The translations under genes and the position numbers were made by a program. From Afifella sp. IM 167 (GTDB lineage Bacteria; Pseudomonadota; Alphaproteobacteria; Rhizobiales; Afifellaceae): 64,000 nucleotides of DNA. Of this stretch, positions 19,835 through 38,605 are shown in pieces. Positions within the stretch are counted from its first letter, which is position 1. Each line of letters starts with the position of its first letter. The stretch spans positions 62,001 to 126,000 of the forward strand of contig NZ_NSLC01000008.1 of assembly GCF_020144925.1 (NCBI RefSeq). Direction: 5' to 3'. The notes under the pieces are model-generated. The model ran no database searches, was not told where the DNA came from, and saw nothing but the letters and a program-made list of their open reading frames with translations.

Positions 19835-20128
19835 TTAAAGACCCGTCGTCACGTCGATCGAGTGACCTTCTTTGAGGGTCACGATCGCTTTTTTGAAATC
19901 TTTCTGCCGGCCCTTGATGCCGCGGAAACGCTTCGTCTTGCCCTTGCGGAGCAGCGTGTTCACGCTCTCCACCTTGACCTTGAAGAGCGCCTCGACCGCA
20001 TCGCGGATCTCCGGCTTCGTCGCGCCGATCGCAACCTTGAAGACAACCTGGTTGTGCTCCGAGGCGAGCGTCGATTTTTCGGTGATCACCGGCGAGACGA
20101 TCGTGTCGTAGTGCTTGAGGCTGGTCAT
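19835..20128 (-). CDS. rplW: 50S ribosomal protein L23
   Basis: 97 residues: [20 protein letters not shown], a [20 protein letters not shown]-like core ([19 protein letters not shown]) and a short C-terminus. L23 is the exit-tunnel docking site for trigger factor and SRP. Its ATG overlaps the rplD stop by four bases (ATGA). Confidence 0.98.
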   Translation of the reverse strand: MTSLKHYDTIVSPVITEKSTLASEHNQVVFKVAIGATKPEIRDAVEALFKVKVESVNTLLRKGKTKRFRGIKGRQKDFKKAIVTLKEGHSIDVTTGL

Positions 20129-20745
20129 TTGAACCGCTCCTCCAGCGCCTCGAGCGCGGCCTTCGTCAGGACCAGCGTGTCGCGGCGCAGAATGTCGTAG
20201 ACGTTGATGCCCTGCACCGGCAGCACGTCGACGCCCTTCAGGTTGCGCGCGGCACGGGCAAAGCCGTCATCCAGCGCGGCACCGTCGACGATCAGCGCGC
20301 TCGTCAGGCCGAGCCCGGCGAACTGCACGGCGAGCGCCTTGGTCTTGGCGTCGCCCGCCTTCGCCTCGTCGATGACGATGAGGCTGTCGCTCTTGGCACG
20401 CACCGAAAGCGCATGCTTGAGGGCGAGGGCGCGCACCTTCTTCGGCAGGTCGATCGCATGCGAGCGCACGACCGGGCCGAAGGACTTGCCGCCGCCCCGG
20501 AACAGGCCAGGCTTCTTGGAGCCGTGGCGGGCGCGGCCGGTGCCCTTCTGGCGGTACATCTTGGCCGTGGTCATGGAGACCTCGCCGCGATCCTTCGCCT
20601 TGTGCGTGCCCTGCTGGCGCTTCAGCAGCTGGTAGCGGATCATCCGCTGCAGGATGTCGGTGCGGGGCTCAAGGCCGAAGACCTCGTCCGAGACCGATAC
20701 CTTGCCAGCCGACTTGCCGGCGAGCGTGGTGACATTGAGTTCCAT
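20125..20745 (-). CDS. rplD: 50S ribosomal protein L4
   Basis: 206 residues. The tunnel loop contains [19 protein letters not shown] with [20 protein letters not shown] after it; the C-terminal domain ends with [21 protein letters not shown]4 binds 23S rRNA and lines the exit tunnel; in E. coli it also represses the S10 operon, but that control is not established in this group. Shares one base with the rplC stop and four with rplW. Confidence 0.98.
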   Translation of the reverse strand: MELNVTTLAGKSAGKVSVSDEVFGLEPRTDILQRMIRYQLLKRQQGTHKAKDRGEVSMTTAKMYRQKGTGRARHGSKKPGLFRGGGKSFGPVVRSHAIDLPKKVRALALKHALSVRAKSDSLIVIDEAKAGDAKTKALAVQFAGLGLTSALIVDGAALDDGFARAARNLKGVDVLPVQGINVYDILRRDTLVLTKAALEALEERFK

Positions 20746-21494
20746 TATTCCTCGCCCCCTTCGCCCGCAGGCGCTTCGGACGTTGCCTGTGCCTGGGCCG
20801 TCTCGGCCGAATTACCGTTCGCCTTGCGCAGAGCCGCAGGAGTCGGCACGCCATCCGGCGCGGACTTCTTGATGGCATCGCGCACCAGCAGCAGGCCGCC
20901 CTTGGCACCCGGCACCGCGCCGCGGATCAGGATGAGGCCCCTCTCCGCGTCGGTGCGCACCACCTGCAGGTTCTGCGTGGTGACGCGGGTGTCGCCCATA
21001 TGGCCGGCCATCTTCTTGTTCTTGAACACCTTGCCCGGATCCTGGCGATTGCCGGTGGAACCGTGCGAGCGGTGCGAAACCGAGACGCCGTGGGTGGCCC
21101 TGAGGCCGCCGAAACCATGACGCTTCATGGCGCCGGCGAAGCCCTTGCCGATCGAGGTGCCGGTGACGTCGACATACTGGCCGGGCAGGAAGTGCTCGGC
21201 CGTGATCTCGGCGCCCACCTCGATGAGGTTCTCCGGGCTCACACGGAACTCCGCAACCTTGCGCTTGGGCTCCACTTCCGCCTTGGCGAAGTGGCCACGC
21301 ATGGCCTTGGGCGTATTCTTGGCCTTGGCGAGGCCGACGCCGAGCTGAACGGCCGTATAGCCGTCCTTCTCCGCCGTCCGCTGCGCGACGACCTGGCAAT
21401 TGTCGAGCCGAAGCACGGTAACCGGCACCTGTTCGCCAGCCTCCGTGTAGACCCGGGTCATGCCGAGCTTTTTTGCGATGACGCCAGAACGCAT
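20745..21494 (-). CDS. rplC: 50S ribosomal protein L3
   Basis: 249 residues: [40 protein letters not shown] and [20 protein letters not shown], the loop containing the methylated Gln in other bacteria. It is some 40 residues longer than E. coli L3; the extra C-terminus is low-complexity and rich in Ala, Glu and Gly. L3 starts 23S assembly. Confidence 0.98.
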   Translation of the reverse strand: MRSGVIAKKLGMTRVYTEAGEQVPVTVLRLDNCQVVAQRTAEKDGYTAVQLGVGLAKAKNTPKAMRGHFAKAEVEPKRKVAEFRVSPENLIEVGAEITAEHFLPGQYVDVTGTSIGKGFAGAMKRHGFGGLRATHGVSVSHRSHGSTGNRQDPGKVFKNKKMAGHMGDTRVTTQNLQVVRTDAERGLILIRGAVPGAKGGLLLVRDAIKKSAPDGVPTPAALRKANGNSAETAQAQATSEAPAGEGGEE

Positions 21495-21521
21495 CCTGGT
21501 GTTCCCTTCGTCAGGTATCCG

Positions 21522-21830
21522 CTAGAGCTTGATCTCGACATCGACGCCAGCGGCGAGGTCGAGCTTCATGAGTGCGTCGACCGTCTGCGGCGTCGGATCG
21601 AGAATATCGAGAAGACGCTTGTGCGTGCGGATCTCGAACTGCTCGCGGCTCTTCTTGTCGATGTGCGGCGAGCGGTTCACAGTGAACTTCTCGATCCGGG
21701 TCGGCAGCGGGATAGGTCCGCGCACCTGCGCACCGGTCCTCTTGGCCGTCGAGACAATCTCGGCGGTGGAGCTGTCGAGCACACGGTGATCGAAGGCCTT
21801 TAGCCGGATACGGATGTTCTGCCCGTTCAT
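21522..21830 (-). CDS. rpsJ: 30S ribosomal protein S10
   Basis: 102 residues: [40 protein letters not shown] and [14 protein letters not shown] identify S10 (NusE), part of the 30S head and of the NusB-NusE antitermination complex. Directly behind tuf with a 54-bp gap and no terminator in it, so the str and S10 operons probably form one transcript here. Confidence 0.98.
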   Translation of the reverse strand: MNGQNIRIRLKAFDHRVLDSSTAEIVSTAKRTGAQVRGPIPLPTRIEKFTVNRSPHIDKKSREQFEIRTHKRLLDILDPTPQTVDALMKLDLAAGVDVEIKL

Positions 21831-21884
21831 TATCTTGCCTCGTCAGAAGCCGGCGCGGACGGGATCGCCCGCGCCAGATCCTTG

Positions 21885-23060
<1,176 letters not shown>

Positions 23061-23101
23061 CAGCTCTCTCCGTCTGACTTCTCAACCTGTTTCAGTAGAA
23101 A

Positions 23102-25192
23102 TCAGGCGTACTTGGATTGAATTTCCTGGGCGACCTGGCTCGGCACCGGCGAGTAATGGTCGAACTGCATCGTGTACTGCGCCCGGCCCTGGCTCATGGA
23201 GCGCAGCGTGTTGACGTAGCCGAACATGTTGGCGAGCGGGACCATGGCGTTGATGACGGTGGCGTTGCCACGCATCTCCTGCCCCTGCACCTGGCCACGG
23301 CGGGAGTTGAGGTCGCCGATGACCGACCCGGTATATTCGTCCGGCGTCACCACCTCGACCTTCATCACCGGCTCCAGAAGAACCGGCTTCGCCTTCTGGG
23401 CACCTTCGCGGAAGGCGGCACGCGCCGCGATCTCGAAGGCCAACACCGAGGAATCGACGTCATGGTAGGCGCCGTCGAGCAGCGTCGCCTTGATGTCGAC
23501 CATCGGGAAGCCGGCGAGGACACCGTTGCCGAGCACGCTTTCGAGGCCCTTCTGGACGCCCGGAATGTACTCCTTCGGCACGTTGCCGCCGACGATCTTG
23601 GAATTGAACGTGAAGCCTTCGCCCGGCTCCTGCGGCTCGAACATGATCTTGACGCGGGCGAACTGGCCCGAACCGCCGGTCTGCTTCTTGTGGGTGTAGT
23701 CGATCTCGGCCTGCTGCGTGATCGTCTCGCGATAGGCGACCTGCGGCTGACCGATATTCGCCGCGACCTTGAACTCGCGCTTCATGCGGTCGACCAGAAT
23801 GTCGAGATGCAGCTCGCCCATGCCGGCGATGATCGTCTGGCCCGATTCCTCGTCCGTCTTCACGCGGAAGGACGGATCCTCCTGTGCCAGGCGGTTGAGG
23901 GCGATGCCCATCTTCTCCTGGTCGGCCTTGGAGGCGGGCTCGATGGCGATCTCGATGACCGGCTCGGGGAACTCCATGCGCTCCAGGATGACCGGCTTGT
24001 TCGGATCGCAAAGCGTGTCGCCGGTCGTCGTGTCCTTGAGGCCAACGAGAGCGACGATGTCGCCGGCAAAGGCCTCCTTGATGTCTTCACGGTTGTTGGA
24101 GTGCATCAGCAGCATGCGGCCGATGCGCTCGCGCTTCTCCTTCACCGTGTTCACCAGCGCAGAACCCGCTTCCAGCTTGCCGGAATAGATGCGCGCGAAG
24201 GTGAGCGAACCGACGAACGGGTCGTTCATGATCTTGAAGGCCAGCATCGAAACCGGCTCGTCGTCGGAGGAGATGCGCTTCACCTCCTCGCCGGACTTCG
24301 GGTCGATGCCGCGAATGGAAGGAACCTCGATCGGGCTCGGCAGGTAGTCGACGACAGCGTCCAGAAGGAGCTGCACGCCCTTGTTCTTGAAGGCGGAGCC
24401 GGCGAGCACCGGGAAGAACTGCACCGCGCAGGTTCCCTTGCGTACGAGCCTGCGGATGGTGTCGTTGTCCGGAGCGTTGCCCTCCAGATAGGCTTCCATC
24501 ACCTCGTCATCGAGCTCCACGACGGTCTCGATGAGCTTCTCGCGCCACTCCTCGGCCTTCGCCTGAAGCTCGGCCGGGATTTCCACGTCGTCCCACTGGG
24601 CGCCGAGGGTCTCGTCGCGCCAGAGGCGGGCATTCATCTCGATGAGATCGACGACGCCCTTGAAGTCGCTTTCCGCGCCGACCGGAAGCTGCAGCACCAG
24701 CGGCTGGGCGCCGAGGCGCTCCTCGATCATTTCCACGCAGCGGTAAAAATCGGCGCCGATCTTGTCCATCTTGTTGACGAAGATCATGCGCGGAACTTTG
24801 TACTTGTCCGCCTGCCGCCAGACGGTCTCCGTCTGCGGCTCAACGCCCGCATTGGCATCGAGAAGCGCGATGGCGCCGTCGAGCACGCGCAGCGAACGCT
24901 CCACCTCAATGGTGAAGTCCACATGGCCCGGCGTGTCGATGATGTTGAGGCGCCGCTTCTTGCCGTCGCGGCCTTCCCAGAAAGTGGTCGTGGCAGCCGA
25001 GGTGATCGTGATGCCCCGCTCCTGCTCCTGCTCCATCCAGTCCATGGTGGCAGCGCCCTCATGGACCTCGCCCATCTTGTGGGACTTTCCGGTGTAGAAG
25101 AGGATCCGCTCCGTAGTCGTGGTCTTCCCGGCATCGATGTGAGCCATGATGCCGAAGTTGCGGTAGTCCTCGATCTTATAGTCGCGGGGCAT
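23102..25192 (-). CDS. fusA: Elongation factor G
   Basis: 696 residues, five-domain translocase GTPase. Motifs: [13 protein letters not shown] (P-loop), [18 protein letters not shown] (G3), [10 protein letters not shown] (G4). C-terminal domains include the conserved [20 protein letters not shown] and [20 protein letters not shown]. Between rpsG and tuf, all leftward and closely spaced. Confidence 0.99.
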   Translation of the reverse strand: MPRDYKIEDYRNFGIMAHIDAGKTTTTERILFYTGKSHKMGEVHEGAATMDWMEQEQERGITITSAATTTFWEGRDGKKRRLNIIDTPGHVDFTIEVERSLRVLDGAIALLDANAGVEPQTETVWRQADKYKVPRMIFVNKMDKIGADFYRCVEMIEERLGAQPLVLQLPVGAESDFKGVVDLIEMNARLWRDETLGAQWDDVEIPAELQAKAEEWREKLIETVVELDDEVMEAYLEGNAPDNDTIRRLVRKGTCAVQFFPVLAGSAFKNKGVQLLLDAVVDYLPSPIEVPSIRGIDPKSGEEVKRISSDDEPVSMLAFKIMNDPFVGSLTFARIYSGKLEAGSALVNTVKEKRERIGRMLLMHSNNREDIKEAFAGDIVALVGLKDTTTGDTLCDPNKPVILERMEFPEPVIEIAIEPASKADQEKMGIALNRLAQEDPSFRVKTDEESGQTIIAGMGELHLDILVDRMKREFKVAANIGQPQVAYRETITQQAEIDYTHKKQTGGSGQFARVKIMFEPQEPGEGFTFNSKIVGGNVPKEYIPGVQKGLESVLGNGVLAGFPMVDIKATLLDGAYHDVDSSVLAFEIAARAAFREGAQKAKPVLLEPVMKVEVVTPDEYTGSVIGDLNSRRGQVQGQEMRGNATVINAMVPLANMFGYVNTLRSMSQGRAQYTMQFDHYSPVPSQVAQEIQSKYA

Positions 25193-25214
25193 AGGTGGTC
25201 TCGTCTGTCTGCTG

Positions 25215-25685
25215 CTACCAGCGGTAATGCGAGAAGGCGCGGTTGGCCTCGGCCATCCGGTGCGTATCCTCGCGCTTCTTCACGGCATTGCCGCGGTTGT
25301 TGGCGGCGTCCAGAAGCTCGCCGGAAAGGCGCTCTTCCATGGTCCGCTCGTTACGTCCGCGCGCCGCCGTGATCAGCCAGCGGATGGCGAGGGCCTGACG
25401 GCGATCCACGCGCACCTCGACCGGCACCTGATAGGTGGCACCGCCGACACGGCGGGAGCGCACCTCGACATGCGGCATGACGTTGTCCAGCGCCTGGTGG
25501 AAAATCGCCACCGGGTCCTGGCGCATGCGGCCCTCCACCGATTCGAGCGCCCCGTAGACGATCGATTCGGCAGCCGATTTCTTGCCGTGATACATCACGG
25601 AATTCATGAACTTCGAGATCACCCGGTCCCCGTATTTCGGATCCGGATTGATCTCACGCTTCTCGGCACGCCGGCGTCGCGACAT
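25215..25685 (-). CDS. rpsG: 30S ribosomal protein S7
   Basis: 156 residues: [40 protein letters not shown] and [14 protein letters not shown] are standard S7. It starts assembly of the 30S head and lines the E-site. In E. coli S7 represses the str operon from the rpsL-rpsG gap; here that gap is only 10 bp, too short for such a hairpin. Confidence 0.98.
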   Translation of the reverse strand: MSRRRRAEKREINPDPKYGDRVISKFMNSVMYHGKKSAAESIVYGALESVEGRMRQDPVAIFHQALDNVMPHVEVRSRRVGGATYQVPVEVRVDRRQALAIRWLITAARGRNERTMEERLSGELLDAANNRGNAVKKREDTHRMAEANRAFSHYRW

Positions 25686-25695
25686 CCCTGTCTCC

Positions 25696-26067
25696 TTACT
25701 TCGGCCGCTTGGCGCCGTACTTCGAACGGCGCTGGCGACGATCTTTGACGCCCTGGGTATCGAGCACGCCGCGCAGCACGTGATAGCGCACGCCCGGCAG
25801 ATCCTTCACGCGCCCGCCGCGGATCATCACCACGGAGTGCTCCTGAAGGTTGTGCCCTTCGCCCGGGATATAGCCGACGACCTCGTAGCCGTTGGTCAGG
25901 CGAACCTTGGCGACCTTACGAAGCGCCGAGTTCGGCTTCTTCGGGGTCGTGGTGTAGACGCGCGTGCAAACGCCGCGCTTCTGCGGATTGGCCTCGAGAG
26001 CCGGCACCTTGTTGCGCCGCGGCTTGTCGTGGCGCGGTTTGCGGATGAGCTGGTTGATCGTCGGCAT
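25696..26067 (-). CDS. rpsL: 30S ribosomal protein S12
   Basis: 123 residues. The decoding loops are wild type: [17 protein letters not shown] contains the Lys equivalent to E. coli K42/K43, and [16 protein letters not shown] the one equivalent to K87/K88, so no known streptomycin-resistance change is present. First gene of the str operon; about 230 nt separate it from the predicted promoter. Confidence 0.98.
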   Translation of the reverse strand: MPTINQLIRKPRHDKPRRNKVPALEANPQKRGVCTRVYTTTPKKPNSALRKVAKVRLTNGYEVVGYIPGEGHNLQEHSVVMIRGGRVKDLPGVRYHVLRGVLDTQGVKDRRQRRSKYGAKRPK

Positions 26068-26295
26068 AAAGATCCGGCTTCCCGTTCCTCAAGAATTCCT
26101 TGTCGAGCGCGACGAAAATCGCACCGCATCGCCAAACCGGCCGCGGTGCACAGAAACAGAGGATTACGGGTATTCCCCGCAATCATGATCCGACTTCGAT
26201 CGCATTCAAACCCGGGCAGCGTCTAAACCTTGAAGTCCCGCGCTATGGACGCACGAAACAGGGCTTGGCTTACCGCCTGCCCGCTGGGTTGTCGT

Positions 26296-26324
26296 CATCT
26301 AGACGTGGTGAGGTTTTACGTCAA
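26296..26324 (-). promoter_or_regulatory. Predicted promoter of the str-S10-spc supercluster
   Basis: Leftward -35 TTGACG (26319-26324), 17-base spacer, -10 TAGATG (26296-26301). It gives a leader of about 220 nt before rpsL. The rest of the 354-bp gap between rpsL and the ABC-F gene (26068-26421) shows no gene and no clear terminator for the ABC-F gene. Confidence 0.6.
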
Positions 26325-26421
26325 CCCCGCGCGGCGAGGTTTTGTCCCGCGCATGGCCGCAAAAGGCCTAGAAACCCGCGAAGCAGCCATGCGGCGAAGT
26401 GACGATAGGCCAGTCGCCACG

Positions 26422-28017
26422 TCAACCCGCGCCTTTTCCGGTCCCCAAACGAATCTCTCCGCTCAGTCCGAGCGAATCCAGGAACGTCTCGTCGTGGCTC
26501 GCGACGATGAAGGCCCCGTCATACGCGCGAAGGGCCGCCTCGAGAACCTCGATCGATTCGATGTCGAGGTGGTTGGTCGGCTCGTCGAGGAGGAGGAGCT
26601 GGATCGTGCCCGACGAGAAGACGCAGGCAAGCCCTGCCCTGAGGCGCTCGCCGCCGCTGAGATTCTCCACCCGCTGCAGCGCCGCCTCGCCGCGGAAAGC
26701 GAATCGCGCGAGCCCCGCCCTGGCGCCGTTCTCATCAAGCGCCGGCGCAAGGCGCCTGATGTTGGCAAGGACCGTCTCCCCAGGGTCGAGAATCCGCACC
26801 CACTGGTCAAGAAGCGCAATCGCACCCTCAAACCGGCGAACATGGCCGGCGGTTGGACGGAGAGCGCCCATGGCGAGCGCGAGCAGGCTGCTCTTGCCCG
26901 ACCCGTTCGGGCCGCGCAGCGCCAGGCGCGTCGGCCCCCTGACGACAAGCGAGAGCGGTTCGAAGAGTGTGCGCCCGCCCCGCATGAGCGTCACCTCCTC
27001 GAAAGCAAGCAGCTCCCGGCTTGCCGCAAGGCCGCTCGGCGGCAGGCGCATTTCCAGCGGGGTGAGAACCTCAACCGCCCGGCGCGCCGCTTCAAGCTCC
27101 CCTGCCCGCTCCTCGACAATTCGTTCGCCGAGAAGCCTGTCGCGTGATGCGGTGCGCTCCGATCTCTCCTTGGCCGCGTCGAGCAGCAGCTTGCTGTTGC
27201 TGCGCTCGGCGCGCGCCCGGAGCCCGGGCTTTGCGCGCTGCGCCTTGCGTTCGCGCCGCGCCTGAACGTCCCTTTCGCTTCGCGACAGCGCGGCCTTCGC
27301 CTGCGCGAGCTCCGCCTCCGCCCCGCGCCGCCTTGCCGCGCGCGCCTCGGCGAACGCGCTCCAGCCCCCACCGAAGGATGTCGCACCGACAGCGCTGAGC
27401 TCGACGATGCGATCCATGCCCTCAAGAAGCTCGCGGTCGTGCCCCGCGACCAGAACCCCTCCCCGCCAGCCCGCGACGAGATCGGCGATCACCTGCCGTC
27501 CGGAACGGTCGAGATTGTTGGTCGGCTCGTCGAGGAGAAGGAGGTCCGGACTTTCAAGAAGCAGTCGGGCGATCGAGAGGCGGGTCCGCTCGCCGCCACT
27601 GAGCGAGGCAAGGGGCAGGCCGAGCGAGAGGCCGCCAAGACCGAGACGCGACATCGTCGCGCCGATACGCTCCTCCAGCCCCCACTCCTCGTCCGCGAGC
27701 GTCTCGGCGCCCCAGCCGGCGCGCTGCACCTCGGCGAGGCGCGCGAGCCTGGCTGCCACGCCGAGCGCCTCCGCCAGCGTCACCGAGCCGTCCGGCCAGT
27801 CCTGGCGCAGCACGGAAATCCGCCCGAAGCGGGCAACGGTTCCCGCCGCAGGCTCGCGCTCGCCGGCGATGACACCGATCAGTGTCGACTTGCCGGAGCC
27901 GTTTCGCCCGACGAGCCCGACGCGCTCGCGCCCAAGGGTCAGGGAAAGATCATGGGCGAGAGGACGCCCGTCAGGGGTGGAGAGAAAGATGTGCCGGATG
28001 CTGGCAAGGGCGTGCAT
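26422..28017 (-). CDS. Stand-alone ABC-F ATPase (ribosome-acting type)
   Basis: 531 residues, two fused ABC domains and no membrane segment, hence ABC-F. Domain 1: Walker A GRNGSGKS (37-44), signature LSGGERTRL (138-146), Walker B LLLLDEPTNNLD. Domain 2: GPNGSGKS (368-375), LSGGERLRA (452-460), LLLLDEPTNHLD. The linker (about 225-325) is helical and full of Arg, Lys and Glu, matching the part that in EttA or Msr/Vga proteins reaches the P-site tRNA. Both catalytic Glu are intact. Members are translation factors or protect ribosomes from antibiotics; which applies cannot be read here. It lies between rpoC and rpsL, and its start is overlapped by another frame. Confidence 0.85.
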   Translation of the reverse strand: MHALASIRHIFLSTPDGRPLAHDLSLTLGRERVGLVGRNGSGKSTLIGVIAGEREPAAGTVARFGRISVLRQDWPDGSVTLAEALGVAARLARLAEVQRAGWGAETLADEEWGLEERIGATMSRLGLGGLSLGLPLASLSGGERTRLSIARLLLESPDLLLLDEPTNNLDRSGRQVIADLVAGWRGGVLVAGHDRELLEGMDRIVELSAVGATSFGGGWSAFAEARAARRRGAEAELAQAKAALSRSERDVQARRERKAQRAKPGLRARAERSNSKLLLDAAKERSERTASRDRLLGERIVEERAGELEAARRAVEVLTPLEMRLPPSGLAASRELLAFEEVTLMRGGRTLFEPLSLVVRGPTRLALRGPNGSGKSSLLALAMGALRPTAGHVRRFEGAIALLDQWVRILDPGETVLANIRRLAPALDENGARAGLARFAFRGEAALQRVENLSGGERLRAGLACVFSSGTIQLLLLDEPTNHLDIESIEVLEAALRAYDGAFIVASHDETFLDSLGLSGEIRLGTGKGAG

Positions 28018-28069
28018 GAGAGACCTCGACGCGAAGAGCTGAAGAAAAAATGCTCTGCCGGTCGTTCAT
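27971..28069 (-). CDS. Possible upstream leader peptide overlapping the ABC-F start
   Basis: A 32-codon frame starting MNDRQSIFSSALRVEVSHAR. Its ATG has an excellent GGAGG five bases upstream, whereas the ABC-F ATG lying inside it (28017) has only a weak site. The frame ends 47 bases into the ABC-F gene. It could couple or restrain ABC-F translation, as leader peptides do for several antibiotic-induced ABC-F genes. It may equally be a chance frame; no homologue is known to me. Confidence 0.4.
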   Translation of the reverse strand: MNDRQSIFSSALRVEVSHARPCQHPAHLSLHP

Positions 28070-28163
28070 CGGTCCCTCCATTGGCCTCGCCTCAGATAGG
28101 CACTGTGAGCGCGGGGTGAAAGCCCGCGAGGGTGCGTCCAAGAGAGCCCGCGATGGCGCCCCC

Positions 28164-28194
28164 AAAAAGAAAAAGGCCGGCGTTGCGCCGGCCT
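28164..28194 (-). terminator. Intrinsic terminator of the small membrane-peptide gene
   Basis: Nine-base stem (28174-28182 with 28186-28194) around TTG, with a T-rich leftward tail broken by single bases. It lies 45 bp past the stop of the 29-residue gene, which supports that gene, and about 150 bp before the ABC-F start. Confidence 0.8.
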
Positions 28195-28238
28195 CTTCGT
28201 GAAGCTCTGCCGGGCCGCGTTGCGCGGCCGCCTGCCCC

Positions 28239-28328
28239 TCAGCTCAAATACGGAATGGCCGCCAGCAGCGTGTAGCCGAAGGTCAGTCCGAAAAACAGGA
28301 TCGTCCGCTTGAAAAGATGTCCAGCCAT
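28239..28328 (-). CDS. 29-residue single-span membrane peptide
   Basis: Reads MAGHLFKRTILFFGL then TFGYTLLAAIPYLS: a short basic head (His, Lys, Arg) and one hydrophobic helix, so an inner-membrane peptide with its N-terminus likely inside. The stop is followed by an intrinsic terminator in the same direction, and the gene lies alone between that and the rpoC terminator. A modest GGA lies about eight bases before the ATG. A weak promoter match (TTGCGA-16-TAGAGG, 28447-28474) lies upstream. Function unknown; too short for usual gene finders. Confidence 0.6.
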   Translation of the reverse strand: MAGHLFKRTILFFGLTFGYTLLAAIPYLS

Positions 28329-28593
28329 TTCTTGTTCCGTTGCGTTCCAGTCCCCTCGGCGTCAGTAACGACAGGCCGTGAAAAAGGTTCATCCCCGAGG
28401 TGAAAAAATTCGCCGGGGCAGGACGCCGCGGCGAGCAGGCCGCGCTCCTCTACCGCAATCGCCTGCCCTCGCAAGCGATTTTTGCCGTCAGATATGACGA
28501 GGAGGTAAACGGCGAAAGACTTCGCTAACCACTGTGCCCGCCCTGCCACAGGGGCCGGTTCGCACGCCCTCGGCCAGCCCTCGAACGGCCACG

Positions 28594-28620
28594 AAAAAGC
28601 CCCGGCCGATGGCCGGGGCT
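28594..28620 (-). terminator. Intrinsic terminator of rpoBC
   Basis: Ten-base perfect stem (28598-28607 with 28611-28620), GAT loop, leftward T5 tail. 31 bp past the rpoC stop; ends the rplKAJL-rpoBC transcript. Confidence 0.9.
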
Positions 28621-28651
28621 TCGCTTCTTTCAGAAAAGATTTGGAGGCGGC

Positions 28652-32875
<4,224 letters not shown>

Positions 32876-32974
32876 AGGGTCATTCTCCTTGCCATGGTTG
32901 CGGGCGCCGGGGGGCGACGCCGCGCCGCGCGGAGCGCGGCAGGGTTAAGCCGGTCGTCGATGAGGGATGCCGCA

Positions 32975-37129
<4,155 letters not shown>

Positions 37130-37249
37130 GGATATCCTCGTCCTCGCTCGCAACGGATGAGACGGAGCCGGGGAGCTCGCTCATCCTTTATGTCCCGAAT
37201 GGCTGTCTGGAACGTCGTCCTCGTGAGACGACCTTCGAGAAAGCCGCAA

Positions 37250-37276
37250 GGGCGGCCCCGAAAAACGGGACCGCCC
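37250..37276 (-). terminator. rplL-rpoB intercistronic hairpin (likely attenuator)
   Basis: In the leftward RNA an 11-bp stem (one G-U pair) closes a loop of five Us. No T-run follows, so it is unlikely to be a full stop. A second short hairpin (GTCGTC/GACGAC, about 37214-37233) lies further along. E. coli has a partial terminator and RNase III site in the same place, which lowers rpoB relative to rplL. Confidence 0.6.
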
Positions 37277-37319
37277 GGTTCAATCAGCGCAAGAATGTTT
37301 CCCCGCGCAAATCGGATCC

Positions 37320-37700
37320 TTACTTCAGCTCGACGGAGGCGCCTGCTTCCTCGAGCTTCTTCTTGATCTCTTCGGCCTCGGCCTTGGCGACGCCTTCCTT
37401 CACCGGCTTCGGCGCGCCCTCGACGAGATCCTTCGCCTCCTTCAGTCCGAGGCCGGTCACGGCGCGGACTTCCTTGATGACGTTGATCTTCTTGTCGCCG
37501 GCGGCGGTCAGCACGACGTCGAAGGAATCTTTCTCCTCCTCGGCCGCGGCCTCGCCGGCGCCGCCACCAGCGGCGGCCGCCATGGCCACCGGAGCGGCGG
37601 CGGAAACGCCCCACTTCTCTTCCAGCATCTTGGAAAGCTCGGCAGCCTCCAGGACGGTGAGGTTGGACAACTCGTCCACAATCTTCGCAAGATCAGCCAT
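37320..37700 (-). CDS. rplL: 50S ribosomal protein L7/L12
   Basis: 126 residues: N-terminal dimerisation helix ([20 protein letters not shown]), an Ala/Gly-rich hinge around residues 40-55, and the C-terminal factor-binding domain with [20 protein letters not shown] and [13 protein letters not shown]. Several copies form the ribosomal stalk that recruits EF-Tu and EF-G. 51 bp behind rplJ. Confidence 0.99.
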   Translation of the reverse strand: MADLAKIVDELSNLTVLEAAELSKMLEEKWGVSAAAPVAMAAAAGGGAGEAAAEEEKDSFDVVLTAAGDKKINVIKEVRAVTGLGLKEAKDLVEGAPKPVKEGVAKAEAEEIKKKLEEAGASVELK

Positions 37701-37751
37701 TTTGTCTCTTCCTAGTCGGTTCGAACCTGATTGATGTCTTCAAGGTCGGTC

Positions 37752-38270
37752 TCAGGCCGCCTCGTCCTTTTTCGCATAAGCTCCGAAGACCCGGGCCAGC
37801 TGGCTTGCGGGCGCCTGCACGACGCCGGCAATGCGCGTGGCCGGCGTGTTGATCATGCCGACCAGCTTGGCACGCAGTTCATCCAGCGACGGAAGCTTGG
37901 CGAGTGCCTCCACTCCGTCCTTGTCCAGGTTGGTTGCGCCCATGGCGCCGCCGAGAATGACGAACTTGTCCTTCGCCTTGGCGAAGTCGGCGGCGACCTT
38001 GGGGGCTGCGACGGGATCATCCGAATAGGCGATGACCGTCGGGCCCTGGAACAGATCGCTGATATGCTCGGCGTCCGTATCCTTCAGAGCAAGCTTGACG
38101 AGGCGGTTCTTGACCACCTTGAGGCTGCCTCCCGCATCCTTCATGCGGACCCGCAGGTCCGTCATGTCGGCGACGGTCAGGCCGGAATAGTGGGCGACCA
38201 CGACAACGCCGGCGTCCGAAAACACCCCGTTGAGCGCGGCGACCATTTCGCTCTTTTCGGCTCTATCCAC
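37752..38270 (-). CDS. rplJ: 50S ribosomal protein L10
   Basis: 172 residues, the normal length, if it starts with GTG at 38270 ([20 protein letters not shown]). A GAGG eight bases upstream supports this. [18 protein letters not shown] and [15 protein letters not shown] are typical. L10 anchors L12 dimers on 23S rRNA and in other bacteria represses its own operon by binding the leader. Upstream in-frame codons are part of that leader. Confidence 0.97.
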   Translation of the reverse strand: MDRAEKSEMVAALNGVFSDAGVVVVAHYSGLTVADMTDLRVRMKDAGGSLKVVKNRLVKLALKDTDAEHISDLFQGPTVIAYSDDPVAAPKVAADFAKAKDKFVILGGAMGATNLDKDGVEALAKLPSLDELRAKLVGMINTPATRIAGVVQAPASQLARVFGAYAKKDEAA

Positions 38271-38605
38271 TGCCTCTTCCTCATCTGCCTCCCGGCCGGA
38301 TGGCGTGGGAGACGGCTTCGCTTCTGTCGCCCCTTGCGGCCGAAGCCGCTTCGGGACGACGGTGAACGCCTGTCCCCCAGGCCCTCCCACAGGGAAGGCT
38401 CGGGCCCCGGAAAGCCGGGGGCTGAGGTTCGAACCGGACCTGCCCGGCATGCCGGGCGAATTCGGTTCCTCACCGTCTCATGCAGGCCCTTTGCGCAAGG
38501 CGCGGGCTTAAGAGGACCAGATCCTCGCCTGCAATCTCGGACAGGTCGGCCGCCGTTGCATGGCGGCCTTTCCGGCCGGATCGCTCCGGCCGAAATTCCT
38601 TTGCT
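38271..38605 (-). promoter_or_regulatory. Structured rplJ leader (likely L10 autoregulation region)
   Basis: 335 bp between rplA and rplJ with no gene. The leftward RNA can fold into several hairpins: an 8-bp stem at 38573-38592 and a 7-bp stem at 38548-38568 close behind rplA, then a CCCGGCATGCCGGG palindrome, a CCCCGG/CCGGGG stem and others nearer rplJ. In E. coli the L10-L12 complex binds this gap to control translation; a similar role is inferred from place and structure only. Confidence 0.5.

Noticed and set aside
23117-25372. Rightward frame antisense to fusA
   Set aside because: Shadow of fusA; composition unlike a real protein.
26422-28328. Recent horizontal transfer of the ABC-F block
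   Set aside because: Codon and base use look like the neighbours, and no integrase, tRNA scar or repeats flank it.
28283-28549. 88-codon leftward frame overlapping the 29-residue gene in another frame
   Set aside because: No ribosome site or family; the shorter gene has a membrane helix and a matching terminator.
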